From Dryocosmus kuriphilus (taxonomy: Eukaryota; Arthropoda; Insecta; Hymenoptera; Cynipidae), in the NCBI GenBank assembly GCA_038277395.1, contig CM076195.1:19802327-19866326 (forward strand): 64,000 nucleotides of DNA, written 5' to 3'. Numbering within the stretch: position 1 is the first letter of the stretch; the number at the start of each line of letters is the position of its first letter. This document shows positions 51,831-64,000 of the stretch, in pieces. The notes beneath the pieces were generated by a model. That model did not search any database. It was not told the DNA's origin and worked only from the letters and a program-made list of their open reading frames with translations. Position numbers and translations under genes: made by a program.

Positions 51831-52854
51831 CCTTGTAAAAATCATTTACTGAGAGAGATGTTGGTTTGTAATAATTCACTTCAAAAATGAGATTAAAAAT
51901 TTGAAAAAGCTATATTTTTCATTGAACATTTTCCAATAAACTCAAAAATTTTCGAACAAAAATTAATTAATTTTTTAAAAGTATTTTCTTATTCCGAAAA
52001 ATCAAAGTAGCTTCGAAATTAAATTAGACAGGTTAAATTGGCAAATGGATTCAAATTAGATAGGTTAATTTGGCAAACGAATTCAAATTCAGTGTGTTTA
52101 AATGCATAGAAAATGCTTGTTATGAAACTCATTGACATCAAGTAGAGTGAAAAATTTTACTCTATTTCTGCCTCGATTTCTTCCAAGTGGCCTGCACCTG
52201 CTTGAACTCGGTGAATTATTTGACGGATCTTACTATATGGATATGTACAGTACCGTCGGAAATTATGAGACTAATTTTGAAAAATCCTATTAAAAACTGA
52301 TCGGTCTGTTTTTATGGCTAAAATCGAACAAAATATAGCTACGGAGATTTAAAAAAAAAACCATTATAAAGCTTCTTACACTTCGCTTCGATTAAGCCCT
52401 ATATGAATTGATGATGACTTCATGACACGATTTTTAAATGTTAAAAAAAAAAATTGAATTTTTAATCAAAAAACATGAATTCTCAACAAAAAATGTAGTA
52501 CGTAGTTGAATTTTTAACCAAAAGTAAACAGAAATTTTTCAAAACAAAATACTTAGAGTTTTCATTAAAAAAGATATGTTTACAAACAATAGAGAAATGA
52601 ATTTTCAATAAAAAATAGTTATATTTGCAACAAAAAAAAATTAATTTTCAACGGAAACATTTAATTTCTTACTTAAAAAAGACCAATTTTTAACAATAAA
52701 TAGTTGGATTTTCAACCAAAAAAGTTGAATTCTCAAGCAAAAATGTTATTGATAATAATAATTATAGCTGAATGATCAACTAAAAAAAAGTATGGAATTT
52801 TGAATAAACCAGTCGAATTCACACCCAAGAAAGATGAATTTTGAACAAGAAAAA
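51831..52854. other. No gene seen
   Basis: AT-rich with many short 'TTGAATTTTTAACC/AAAA' phrases, resembling a decayed simple repeat, up to the gap. Confidence 0.6.
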
Positions 52855-53354
52855 NNNNNNNNNNNNNNNNNNNNNNNNNNNNNNNNNNNNNNNNNNNNNN
52901 NNNNNNNNNNNNNNNNNNNNNNNNNNNNNNNNNNNNNNNNNNNNNNNNNNNNNNNNNNNNNNNNNNNNNNNNNNNNNNNNNNNNNNNNNNNNNNNNNNNN
53001 NNNNNNNNNNNNNNNNNNNNNNNNNNNNNNNNNNNNNNNNNNNNNNNNNNNNNNNNNNNNNNNNNNNNNNNNNNNNNNNNNNNNNNNNNNNNNNNNNNNN
53101 NNNNNNNNNNNNNNNNNNNNNNNNNNNNNNNNNNNNNNNNNNNNNNNNNNNNNNNNNNNNNNNNNNNNNNNNNNNNNNNNNNNNNNNNNNNNNNNNNNNN
53201 NNNNNNNNNNNNNNNNNNNNNNNNNNNNNNNNNNNNNNNNNNNNNNNNNNNNNNNNNNNNNNNNNNNNNNNNNNNNNNNNNNNNNNNNNNNNNNNNNNNN
53301 NNNNNNNNNNNNNNNNNNNNNNNNNNNNNNNNNNNNNNNNNNNNNNNNNNNNNN
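52855..53354. other. Assembly gap, 500 N
   Basis: Exactly 500 N; placeholder. The X-rich frames spanning it are not genes. Confidence 0.99.
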
Positions 53355-55128
53355 AATCGTACTTTTATACTCAAAATACATTTTTGCATTTTCGAATTCT
53401 AAAAAAAATTGGAAATATTAACTTGACAAAATTTTGTTATTATTATTTTCGATTCCATTTCTGAAATTCAAAAATATAAAAATGTATTTTGAGCACTGGG
53501 ACACTTTGCATGTAATATTTTTTTGTTGAAAAAATATTGGCATAGTCGTCATGTTGAAACTTTCGAAAATTCATGTTTTCAAATTTAGCGATAAAAATTT
53601 TATAAAAACTTCAAAAAATTAGTCAGTTATCAATTTATCTCGCGTCCAAAATCAATAATCAGTTAAGATTCAAAACGCTTTTAAATTAAAATACAATAGT
53701 ATTTACAATGTAATTTACAATGACAATGTAATGTAAAATAGCGATAGCACAGTAGTTTTCGAGGTAGTTTTAAATTGACAGCCCTAAAGATTGCCGATTT
53801 TTAAGGTGAAAATGTTAAAATTGAACAATATTTCAGATAATAACTTTAAATTTTCGTAAATTTACAAACTATTTGGAATAAATAATACTTCTCCGCGGTA
53901 CAATTATTTGATTTTGAATTGTGAGTCTTAATAGTTGAATAATTGTAAATTAACAGAAAACGTTATCAATCGAACACTTGCAGATTAAAATATTAAAAAG
54001 AATGGTAAAATTGCATTGCAAATGTTTAATTATTCATATAAACGCTTTTTAAATCAGACGAAAAAATCTGAAACCCAAAGAATTCTGAACTAGATTAATA
54101 TAATGAATCTATAAGGTTTTTATCAAAATTTTTACGCACATAAAAAATGATACTCTCTTTCATTCAAATAAAATTGGTTGGGTTAGAATAGGGAGGCCGT
54201 AGATATGTGAATGTAGAAAATATCACTATTTTTATTTTTTCGACCACCTCCCAGCTAAATATGAATTTTAAACCAAGAATATGAGAGTTTTCTTCGCAAT
54301 TTTGCCATTTTAGAAGTGAAATTGTGCTGCTATTTCTAATAATAACAATGGCAATAATTACTAAGCCCTCAGGTATTGACGCCCGAGGCGATATTTATAG
54401 GTCACAGGCAGCTTACATGAGCCAGATGGGAGGGAAACTGTGCTCGGCGCGATGGTGGGCGTATACGATCGAAGAGGCTCTGGGCAAGACGGTATATGCC
54501 CAAGTTTAACAATTATATGCATTTCATGGAATATGGGATCTTTAATTCCTGAATACTTTTGAAATATTGGAGGGCATTAAACCAAAGAAAGACATTCTAA
54601 TTTTCCAAAGACCAAGAAATCTCAAGCAAAGTTTCTGTACGTCATAATTGCATTTGTTTTCAAAATTATAATGTAAAATGGAACTATATCAGCAACTTAT
54701 TGGCTCCAATAATTAATAAAGTACGAAATATTAGATAAAAAGCAGCAGGTTGCCACAATTGTAGAAAAAATTGTTTTCTATAATTATTGCAACCTCATAA
54801 AAAATGTCGAAAATACGATTTTCAAGCACAACCTTCAAGCAATTCATTTTTTTGTGTAATTAAAGGAAACTCAATTATAAGGGGAGTTGCTATATTAGAT
54901 TTTAAAACTAATTTCAAATTACTAAGCGTTTGTAGAAACCCGTAATTTTCTACTAAAACCTATTTAAAATTATGAAAAGGTAAACCTTGATTCACATGTC
55001 GTATATTTCCCTATTTTTTCGTAAAAAATTGTTTCGATTTTTGAAAATAGTACATTTTCGTTATTTTTTGTGGAAATTCGTGATTTTTTACAAATTGTCA
55101 AACCACAAATTTTTTCTCCTCGTGTCAA
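53355..55128. other. No gene seen upstream of the gypsy pol
   Basis: AT-rich. No LTR, primer-binding site or gag frame was found, so the retroelement is truncated here or its 5' part has decayed beyond recognition. The 61-residue frame at 54324-54509 is unrecognised. Confidence 0.55.
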
Positions 55129-57587
55129 ATGTTAGTGTTAGAAACAGTTGGAAAGATTTGTGCGAAAACTCACATCTATGGAAAAGTCAAAGAGAATTTA
55201 GAATTTTTTGTAGTCGAAGATCACACCATAAAAAGTCGTGTAGTTTTAGGTGGCGATTTATTACAACAGTTAGGTTTCAAATTAAAACGGCCAGCCGGAG
55301 AAATAAGAGAACGAATCCGAAATAAATCTAATTGAAGAGACCTTTGAGATTATGAATGTGGTAATAAGTCGCGAGGGAGATGGTACAGTTGATGATCTGA
55401 GAATAAATCCAGAAATTCCTTTTCAAAAACAATCTGAATTTAAATAAATGTTTTTGAGCGACTATATATTACCGGAACGCCCGGAAAAACCAAAAGTAGA
55501 TGTAGGACTGAAATTATCTCTAAAAGAACATCAACCGTTCCATTTCTCCCCTCGAAGGACTTGGCATGCCGAAAAAATCTATTTACAGGAAAAACTAGAT
55601 ATTTTAATACAACCGGGGAAAATACGACCAAGTGATTCAGAATACGCATCACCCATTGTTCTTACAAAGAAAAAGAACGGCGAAACGAGACTATGTGTTG
55701 ATTATCGTACACTAAACTCACACTTAATTCGAGACAACTACCCCCTTCCGATAATCGAAGGCCAGCTAGACACTCTAGAGGTAACAAAATATTTCAGTTT
55801 GATTGATCTAAAAGATGGTTTTCATCATATACGTGTCGCGGAAGAATCGATTAAATTTACGTCGTTTGTCACGACGCTGGGGCAATTTGAGTATCTCAAA
55901 ATTCCGTTTGGGCTAAAGACAGCACCGTCTAAATTTCAGCGTTTTGTTATCCAGGTGCTAAAGGAACCAGTTGAGAGAGGCGACGTCGTGGCGTATATGG
56001 ACGACTTCTTAATCGCCACAATAACTATCAAGCATCACATGCAAGTGGTGAGCGAGGTTCTTAGAGCAGTGGGCAACAATCATCTACAAGTAAGGATCGA
56101 CAAATGCAAATTTTTATTCACAGAAATAGAGTACCTTGGTTATCGGATATCCGAAAGGGGTATCCAACCCTTGAAGGGGGGGATCGAAGCTGTATTAAAC
56201 TATCCGGTGCCTACGAATGTAAGAGAGGTACGTGGATTTGTTGGGTTGTGCTCACACTTTCGAAAGTTCATCGAGAACTTCTCGATAATAGCCAAGCCTC
56301 TGTATGACTTGTTACGCGATGGAGAAATTTTTATTTTCGGAGCAAAGGAATTAGAAGTTTTCGAGTATTTTAAAAGCAAAATAACCGAACAACCGATTTT
56401 AGCGATTTTCAATCCTCGACATGAGACAGAACTACACTGTGATGTGAGCTCATTAGGTTTCGGGGCAATACTCTTATAGAAAAAAGAAGATCTTAAATTT
56501 CACCCTATATTTTATTTTTCTGAAAGAACAACGAGCGTGGAAAGTCGGTACCACAGTTTCGAATTAGAGACACTTGCTATCGTTTACGCACTAAAAAGAT
56601 TTAGGATTTACCTGTATGGCATTACATTTAAGATCATTACTGATTGCAATTCGCTGATTCTTGCGTTGAAAAAAAGAGACATCAATCCACGCATTGAACG
56701 GTGGGCGTTAAAATTATAAGTTTTTGATTACACCCTAGAACATAGAGAAGGAAGGAAAATGTCCCATGTCGACGCATTAAGTCGCGTTCGTAACATTCTC
56801 GTGGTTGAAGATAATTCGTTCGAGAGAAACCTAGCGTTGTGCCAATATCAGGACCCTAGTATAAAACTATGGCGAGACAATCTAGAAAAAAAAGAACACA
56901 AATTGTTCGAGTTTAGAAACGGTATTATATATCGAAAAAGAAACGACGACTTGCTATTTTATGTACCGTTAGATATGGAGCCAAACATAATGTTTAAATA
57001 TCACGACGAAATGGGTCATGTGGGCGTTGAAAAAATGTGCTATAACATTTTGAAAAGTTATTGGTTCCCAAATCTACAAGAAAAGGCGACTACGCATGTA
57101 CACACAAGAAGTATGTATTCGAGGTCGTCGATTCATTCATGAAGTTTGTAAAATTGTACGCTACCAAAAGAACAAATAGTCGAGAGGCTATCGAGTGCCT
57201 TAAACAATATTTCGAATACTATAGAAAATCGATAAAAATTGTATCCGACAGAGGAAGCGCTTTTAAGTCTGCAGAATTCACCAATTTTCTTAATGAAAAT
57301 GAAATACGGCATATCAAAATTGCAGTCGCCTCACCGCAAGCGAATGGACAAGCAGAACGCGTTAACCGAGTATTAAAACCAATGTTAAGCAAGCTAAACG
57401 AAAACAGTGATCAGTGGCATAAGGTACTAAGCGAGGTTGAGCATGCGATGAACAACTCGGTAAACAAAGCTACTGGTGAAAACCCGAGTAGGCCATTATT
57501 CGGAGTAGATCAAAGTAGTAAGATTGGAGATAACATACGCGAATTCTTAAACGGAAATGTCAATTCTAAAATTAGAGATTTGGTAGC

Positions 57588-57621
<34 letters not shown>

Positions 57622-57905
57622 GCTCTAGAAAAAATCAATAAAGCTCAAACGTATAATAAGACATATCACGATAAGTCACATAAATCAATGCACGTATAAC
57701 ATGTAGGGAATTGGGTATCATATCAATTAGAAATTTCGACAGTACATAAAATGTTCCTCGCAAGCTCATCCCGGTATTCAAAGGTCCTTATCAGATCACG
57801 AAAGCGCTGCGAAATGATCGTTAGATTGAAGCGGACATTGACGGTTTCCAAATGTCACAAAAAACTTATCAAGAAGTTTGGGAACCAGCAAACATGAGAC
57901 TATGA
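55129..57905 (+). pseudogene. pol: Ty3/gypsy pol: protease, RT, RNase H, integrase
   Basis: Protease remnant at 55129-55335 (VLGGDLLQQLGF). A TAA at 55445 precedes the RT frame (55448-56479), which has the FSLIDLKDGFHHI and YMDD catalytic blocks. A TAG at 56477-56479 leads in the same frame to RNase H (LHCD before it, FELETLAIVYAL and TDCNSLILAL after it). Integrase follows: the HHCC-like segment YHDEMGHVGVEKMCY (about 57000), then a jump near 57110 that skips the first catalytic Asp, then SDRGSAF and NGQAERVN, 35 residues apart. A GPY module (FKGPYQITKALRNDR, about 57775-57820) closes the gene. A GA microsatellite (57589-57619) is expanded inside the integrase C-terminal part. No gag, env or LTR pair was seen. 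Confidence 0.88.
57589..57619. repeat. GA microsatellite in integrase
   Basis: The GAGAGA run encodes alternating Arg-Glu. The other copy (4556-4590) differs in length and is interrupted by GC. Confidence 0.85.
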
Positions 57906-59916
57906 CGAAAAACTACGGAAAGATCAAACTCGCCATCGGAGGATATCGACAATGTAACCGAAATTTAAGATCTAAAATTTATAATTGACGTTCACATGTA
58001 ATCAAACCTTCCGTATATAAAAGTAAACACTGTTTTCCCTCGTTTTAAATATTGTGTGTCAAATTGGCCGAGGACGGCCTATAGTCAGGATTGGCCGAAC
58101 TGTAAGCGTTTAAATTCTCCGCACTCCGATAAAGGGCGAGCACTTGCGGACATGCACGACGTCGGTCGAGGGAGAGTCGTCGTATAAGTTAGTTGTCGAT
58201 GGAACGCGGTCACTGCATCCATATTTTGAGTTCAATGTATCTGCTCAACTCGTGGATTTACCAAATAAACCTGTTATATCATATCGAGTCGGCCTTTGTG
58301 TTTGTTTATTCTGTTTTTTTCCCTTACAAAGTTGGGAAATTAAATACTAAAAGAAGAAGGAAGTTTTGTCTGGTCCTGAATATGTTTATAATTGTAAAAA
58401 AGATTTTGAAAAAAAAATAAAAAATTTGTCTCCATTACCGACCGCACATCTTGAAAGGGTAGCAATGAAATGACAGACATGAGCGACATGACTAAGGTTC
58501 TTATGTGCCACTGCTTTATTATAAATAAACTACGTTATCAGGATAATAATTTCTACACAGCAGATGTGTTGAGAAATAATTTTGAAATTTTTATATTCAA
58601 GGTCGGTGGAACAAATTTTTCCCAGGTGTGGAGTTTCATAATGATTAATAAGATGAATATTTTTTGTTCACATTGATTCTACTGTCGCACCGACCCTGGT
58701 AACATGGCGAGATTATACTCGGATTCGATGAACTCGAATGCGTTGCAAAACCAAGTTTCATTAAAATCGCAACATGCGATTTCAATTTTGATTCCCGACA
58801 ATGTGATGGAAACTTTCAGACTTGTTATCGTATTTTTGATAGCAGCAAAATTTCTTTAAATTATTAGCAAATTAACTCGAAAGTCATTTTTAAAAAAATA
58901 TTTACGAAATGCAGTAGCTTCAAGTGAAACAAAAGCCAATCTGGTAATCAACTACAATGAGTGCGAGATTTTCGAAAGTTTTCGTTACATCACTTTTTTA
59001 GATAGGATCCATATCTGAATTTTAGAATTCAATCATAAGTTTCTTAAATTTGGGTAAAAATTACTTGAGTGCAGATCAATTTTTGATGAAATAAAGATAA
59101 TTTCTGAATTCAAGTAAATTTCTAAATTCAAGGTAGAACTATTTTCAGTATCCTTTTTTACTGTGGTAATGTACTGATGAAATTGTGACAATTACCGGCT
59201 GAAATGTAAATGATGTACGTAGTATGTAAATACAAAATCAGCTCTAAATAGATATGTATCGTCATACCGAAATTAGACATTTTAAGAAATATGGGTCACT
59301 TATTATGTCGTCGCTATAAGTTTAATTCAAATATGGGGCATTTTTCTGAAGTGTACCCACCCAAGAAACAAAAGTCCGATCCGAATGAAATTTGGAGAAA
59401 GTTTAGTTCTGTTAGATGGTATTTTACATACAAAATATTTTTCCGATTGAACAAGAATTGACCGTGGGGGAGGGGGTGGCCTATTTGAATTTTGTGCTGA
59501 CCAATCGATGGGAAATTTTATTAGCTTTCACTTACAAACAAAACGCCTTAAGGAATAACGGTTCTGTACGATCCCCCAAATTTAAAATGACTATCTTTGT
59601 ATCTACTAGTTGTAGAAAGTCGGGACAAAGCTTAAATAATTTCATAATTTACTGCAAATGAAGCCATAGTTTTGAATTTTGTATATTTTTCTTAGTTTAA
59701 GAAATATTGGCAGGTATTTTTTTGGGATCTATTGTGAGCCTTGACAATAGACCCGGCAATGATACTCTAAACTCAGAAGCGCGCTCATTACCAGTGGACC
59801 CCAGGACCCAAAGGCGTAGATGTCATACATATTAGGTACTTGGATGGGATTCATAGGATATAGTGAGCCCCCCTAGTGACCACTAGGGGGAGCCCTAAAT
59901 TTTAGAGCAAAGAGAA
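57906..59916. other. Non-coding stretch between gypsy and hAT
   Basis: Collinear with about 4900-7060. It may include the 3' LTR of the retroelement, unproven. A near-perfect palindrome CCCCCTAGTG-AC-CACTAGGGGG lies at 59869-59890 and is absent from the other copy. No gene seen. Confidence 0.55.
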
Positions 59917-61461
59917 ATGCATTTTGTCTTATTACATGTGTGGTGCTGCTATCTTAACAGCGTTACTAATACAATATATCGAGTTTTAATATTTGTATTA
60001 TGGCTTGTTTGTTTTAAGACAAATGCACACAATAAAAAGCGGCATTTTATGACACAACACAAAAAAGAATATGTTGTACTGGAGACAGAATTAAAGAAAC
60101 TAGATATCCAGAAATGGAAGAAACCAGCAGAATTAATAAATATTTCGACAAAAATGTCAGCAGCTGACTTCAAATCAAACTGCGTGAAACTGGCTACAAT
60201 CGACGGTCGACCACTGTCGTCAGTTAACGACGAATCGTTTAAGTATTTCATCAGTATTATTATGAGGGCTCTCCCGAAAAATTAGAGATTTACAATAGAC
60301 CCCAATAGCATTCGAAACCTTGTGCTTGATTATGCTAACGACATTAGGTAGCGCATCAAGGAAGAATTGAAAGTCAGCAAAGCTGCCTAAAATCGTAACG
60401 TATTTCAAACCGCCCCTTTTATTACTGTAGAATATGGAGACTTTTATTTTATTTATTTCAGGAAATACCCCTTTTGAGTGTCAAAGTAGATATTGCTAGT
60501 CGTCACCCTACTGCAAATTCCTATATAGTCTCCTGTAAAGGATCCTATAAAGCGACCTATGTAGTTATTTTTATAGGATCCTATATAGGATCCTATGTGG
60601 GTGTTTTTCTTCTAGGCAGTACCTATAGGATTTGGCACAGGATCCTATATAGTTTTTGGTACAGGATCCTGCGTAGGATCCTACGTCATTTCCTATACGT
60701 GGCACCTATAGTTGAAACATAAAGGATTCTATATAGGATCCTATATAGGATACTAATGTTATATACTTAGTTAATAAATTAATTTAAACATTAAAAAATT
60801 AATAATAATAATAAGGAAATATAATTATGTTTATATATGTACTTTGTCAATCCAACAGCCCAGAAAAACTACTGCGCAACTGTAGCTCTTACAGGAAACT
60901 ACTGCGCATCATTTTTTATTTTATTTTTGAAAATAATTTTCAAAATATGTGTTCCTATGTAGGATCCTACATAGGACATAGGTGCCACCTATAGGAAATG
61001 ACGTAGGATCCTACGCAGGATCCTGTACCAAAAACTATATAGGATCCTGTGCCAAATCCTATAGGTACTACCTAGAAGGAAACACCCACGTAGGATCCTA
61101 TATAGGATCCTATAAAGATAACTACATAGGTCGCTTTATAGGATCCTTTACAGGAGACTATATAGGAATTTGCAGTAGGGCATGGGCGGTTTTTTCTGGG
61201 GGTTAATATCCAATATATTAAAGACAAAAGAATTAAGATAAGAACGTTAGCTATTCATGAATTACCTGACAGTACGACAAGTGACTACTTGCTTTCAGTT
61301 ATGAAAAATGTCTTAAAATCTTTTCAAAAAATAATATAGAGGATATCTATTCATTTACGACCGATAATGGGTCGAATATGTTACGCTTGCGGCCATTAAT
61401 TGCAGATGCGCAGCAAAGCATAATCAGTGTTGACAGTGGTGAGGATGAACAGCGTACAGAC
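59917..61461 (+). pseudogene. Outer hAT transposase, 5' part (cleaner copy)
   Basis: The frame 59917-60285 carries a BED-finger-like NAHNKKRHFMTQHKKEY stretch and the DGRPLSSVNDESFKYF stretch typical of the domain before the hAT core. After frameshifts the core begins with SVKVDIASRH at about 60478, is split by the foldback element, and resumes with FLGVNIQYIKDKRIKIRTL and, near 61360, TTDNGSNML. It ends at the target duplication 61454-61461 of the inner hAT. This copy lacks many indels found at 7140-8633. Confidence 0.78.
60506..61180. mobile_element. GGATCC-rich foldback MITE (second copy)
   Basis: 675 bp, the same element as 7670-8353, with inverted arms of about 210-220 bp at 60506-60718 and 60958-61180 and dense TAGGATCCTA palindromes. 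It is flanked by CA on both sides. Confidence 0.85.
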
Positions 61462-62889
61462 CAGTGATCCCAGATCGGACACGCGAATCCTCACACACTA
61501 TTGCACGTCCATGTCCGTGTGAAAAAAGTAGGAGTCAGAGCATATGACTATGGTTGCGTGCGCATCCGACTTCTCCTCTTCTGAATCGAAAACTCGAAGG
61601 CGTACGATTGCCGGTCGGGAAATTGACCCGGGATAAATTTAAATCTGTATATTTTACAAAATCGTTTAAAAACTTTGTATCACCTACAATCATGTTAATT
61701 CCAGATTGGCTAGTGACGTATAAATTAAGTTTTCATAACCATATTAGTAATTAATTGGTTATTACAGGTGACGCGAATATAGTCTAACCTTAGAAGCACG
61801 GAGGGTATTTTAATTTTTTCAATTCATGATTAGATAAATTTAACTCAAAACGCTTAAAACTCTAACACAATACAATCATTTACACTCAATAATTAGTACT
61901 ATTATTATTAATATTAACATAATATAAATAATATAAAATTATACAGCTAGCTGGAATATTAATACTATAATATATGAATGTTATTAATATTACTATTAAA
62001 ATATTATACGATGGTAATGCAATATATTAATACTACTATCTATAAAATTAAAATTATCCGACAATAAATTTGAAGTTTCTATTGAATGAAAAATTTTTAG
62101 TTTGAATTATATTTTTATAATTGTAATTTGACAATGTTTTACTTTGAATTATATATGTTGTTTTTTAATGGAAATTAAATACATATATTTTACGATTTCG
62201 CAGAAAAAAAAGTTCTTTCAATGTTGTGAGTTTTTGGATTTTAAAAACTGATCAAGTGTTAAAGTGTGTATTTTCAAAAAAACTTTTTCACGTCTTAACT
62301 TTTTTATTTCATATGTGCGCTATTTGGCTTCAAGTTTAGGTTTTTGTTCGTTTTTTTTTTAATTTTCAAAATATAAATCTTAAATTTTTTTATCGAAAAA
62401 AGTCATAAGGAAAAATTGCTCGACTTTTTTAGTACTACAAAAATCCGTGAATGAAATTTTTAAATTAAAAAGTTATTTCAAAAATTTTCAAAATCCTCCC
62501 ACTTTTCGAATTTTTATCCAAAATTAATTGCTAGTCAACGAACTTGACCTTGATCTTAGGACACTACAAAAGTATATTAAGGTCAATCCAGTCGGTCAAT
62601 TCTTTCGAAAGATATTGTGCTAAAAAATAAAATTTACAGATAGACATACAGAGATACAGACAGAGACACATAATGTGTTTTGGGTTCAGAGGATCTCAAA
62701 ACCTGGACATTTAACAAAAACTGGGAGGGGGGAGGGGGTCAAATTTTACACAAATACCAATATTTGTGCATTCTCTAATCCTGAAGGTTTAAAATATGGA
62801 ACCGCGCATTGAAGAACTGTAAAGTTTGAAAATTTAAATTACTAAATTAAAAGGAAGGGTACATAATAAATAAAAAACAACAATTTTGA

Positions 62890-62945
<56 letters not shown>

Positions 62946-64000
62946 ATATTGGCTCGGTGGAAAAAGCCTGAGAGGCATTAAAAACCACTGAAAACGACCC
63001 ACAATGCGGATATTTTATTATTGAATAAGAAGAATAGAAATAGAAGAAGAAATAGAACGGGGTGCTTTTTTAAAGTGAGTCCCCTTGCCTCTCACGAACG
63101 AAAAATAAATCTAATATAATTTTTAATAAAATAAAACCTTCGAAAATCGGGGTGCTCTTTTACCGTGAGTCCCCTTGCCTCTCACAAACATAGTTTAAAA
63201 ATTAAAATACTTCATTCACACAGTTCATCATCATTCGACGTTCCGGCATGAAAATTTGAGGCATTCATTCTTTTTTTCGGCGGCTCATACAATTTTCCAG
63301 ACGACATTCGAGACAACTGATCATCTGAGTTCTCTGACACCGAAGCAGTTGGAGCAGTGTTTTCTTGCTGATGTTGCTTTGCCGATTTTACGACGGTAAT
63401 AGCGTTAATGCTATCTGCCGATAAGCGATTACGCTTTTTCGTCGCAATATCGGGTAATAAGGAAAAAACTCTTTCTGCAGCTGCATTAGAATGTGGCAAA
63501 GGTCGGATGTATCCTACCAATTTCGTCAATTGTGGATATTTGACATGACCGTTCGCGTCTCTAGTAGATAATATAATTTTCCACAACTCATCAAAAGAAC
63601 GCATGTCAAGTTCGGGTTGCGAAGAAAAATCCCGGTAAACAAGGCGTCATTCCAATTTCAAAGCACCTTTGTCGATATTGCCAAATTTATCGCAAAAATA
63701 GTAAAGATCGTCCAATTGGCTGTCTCTGTCGCTAACAGTCAAAACTTGTGTAGCATCAAAGACAGACAATTTTTACGAAAAATTCATCTTGAATATAGTG
63801 TAACCTTCTCGAAATCTGAAAAGCGGCTTCAAACCAAAAATGAAAGGCAATTTTCTCGAATTTCGCGTATAATTGCGATATTTGGAGAATTTTCATCAGT
63901 TATATCCTGAGTCAATTCTTCCAAAATATCGTTACAATCCGGCCCGAAACTGATATTTTCTAACGACTTTTGAGAATCAGGTAAAGCAAAATTAACATTC
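61462..64000. mobile_element. Inner hAT transposon, second copy (cut by window end)
   Basis: Starts CAGTGATCCCAGATCGG directly after GTACAGAC (61454-61461) and follows 8634-11170 closely, with only scattered single-base differences and a different AT-repeat length. Confidence 0.93.
63212..64000 (-). pseudogene. Inner hAT transposase, C-terminal part (second copy)
   Basis: The C-terminal 130 residues (63212-63604) are open here because this copy has two bases (TC near 63333) missing at 10507. It contains the VGYIRPLPHSNAAAERVFSL dimerisation segment. The in-frame TGA upstream (near 63640) is shared with the other copy, so it is a real mutation rather than a sequencing error. The gene continues beyond the window. 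Confidence 0.85.

Overview
The window is AT-rich eukaryotic DNA made almost entirely of mobile elements and their debris. The element types (a Maverick/Polinton, Ty3/gypsy, several hAT transposons, tRNA-derived SINEs, foldback MITEs) and the perfect arthropod-type TATA + TCAGT initiator promoters point to an arthropod, probably an insect; I cannot name the species. No ordinary host gene was recognised.

Three gaps of exactly 500 N (1973-2472, 29522-30021, 52855-53354) cut the window into four contigs. Contig 1 (1-1972) repeats 30553-32526 of contig 3 almost base for base, host flank included. The left ~9 kb of contig 2 (from 2473) repeats contig 4 (from about 55600), differing mostly by single-base indels. 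The simplest reading is two haplotypes of one locus scaffolded in series (1+2 and 3+4), with an unpolished contig end at 2473-8500.

The locus, read from contigs 3 and 4, runs as follows. (i) A complete 13,539-bp Maverick/Polinton (30818-44356) with a perfect 6-bp target duplication TTTCTG. Minus-strand genes on its left are a small ORF, an acidic-tailed protein, a major capsid protein, a minor capsid protein, and an adenain-like protease overlapping a PLA2/core protein. Plus-strand genes in the middle are a packaging ATPase, a coiled-coil/DUF8207-like protein, a fibre-like protein and an integrase with chromodomain. A minus-strand protein-primed DNA polymerase B is on the right. Most genes carry stops or frameshifts, so this copy is dead or nearly so, but its regulatory layout is still sharp. 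Nine genes have a TATA-type element 31-33 bp before an initiator. The protease has no ATG at its start; it sits in the -1 frame directly after an A AAA AAC slippery heptamer two codons before the PLA2-gene stop, which suggests a programmed frameshift fusing the two proteins.

(ii) A 961-bp tandem repeat array (47.9-51.8 kb). (iii) A 5'-truncated Ty3/gypsy pol (55.1-57.9 kb). (iv) A nest of DNA transposons: an outer hAT transposase gene is interrupted by a ~680-bp GGATCC-rich foldback element and, further on, by a 7,142-bp hAT transposon (8634-15775) with an 8-bp target duplication GTACAGAC; the interrupted gene resumes at 15784.

Contig 2 continues with a decayed insect transposase-like gene (21.2-22.2 kb), interspersed direct repeats, a 1,193-bp foldback element whose empty site is visible 2 kb away, and a low-quality contig end (28.1-29.5 kb).
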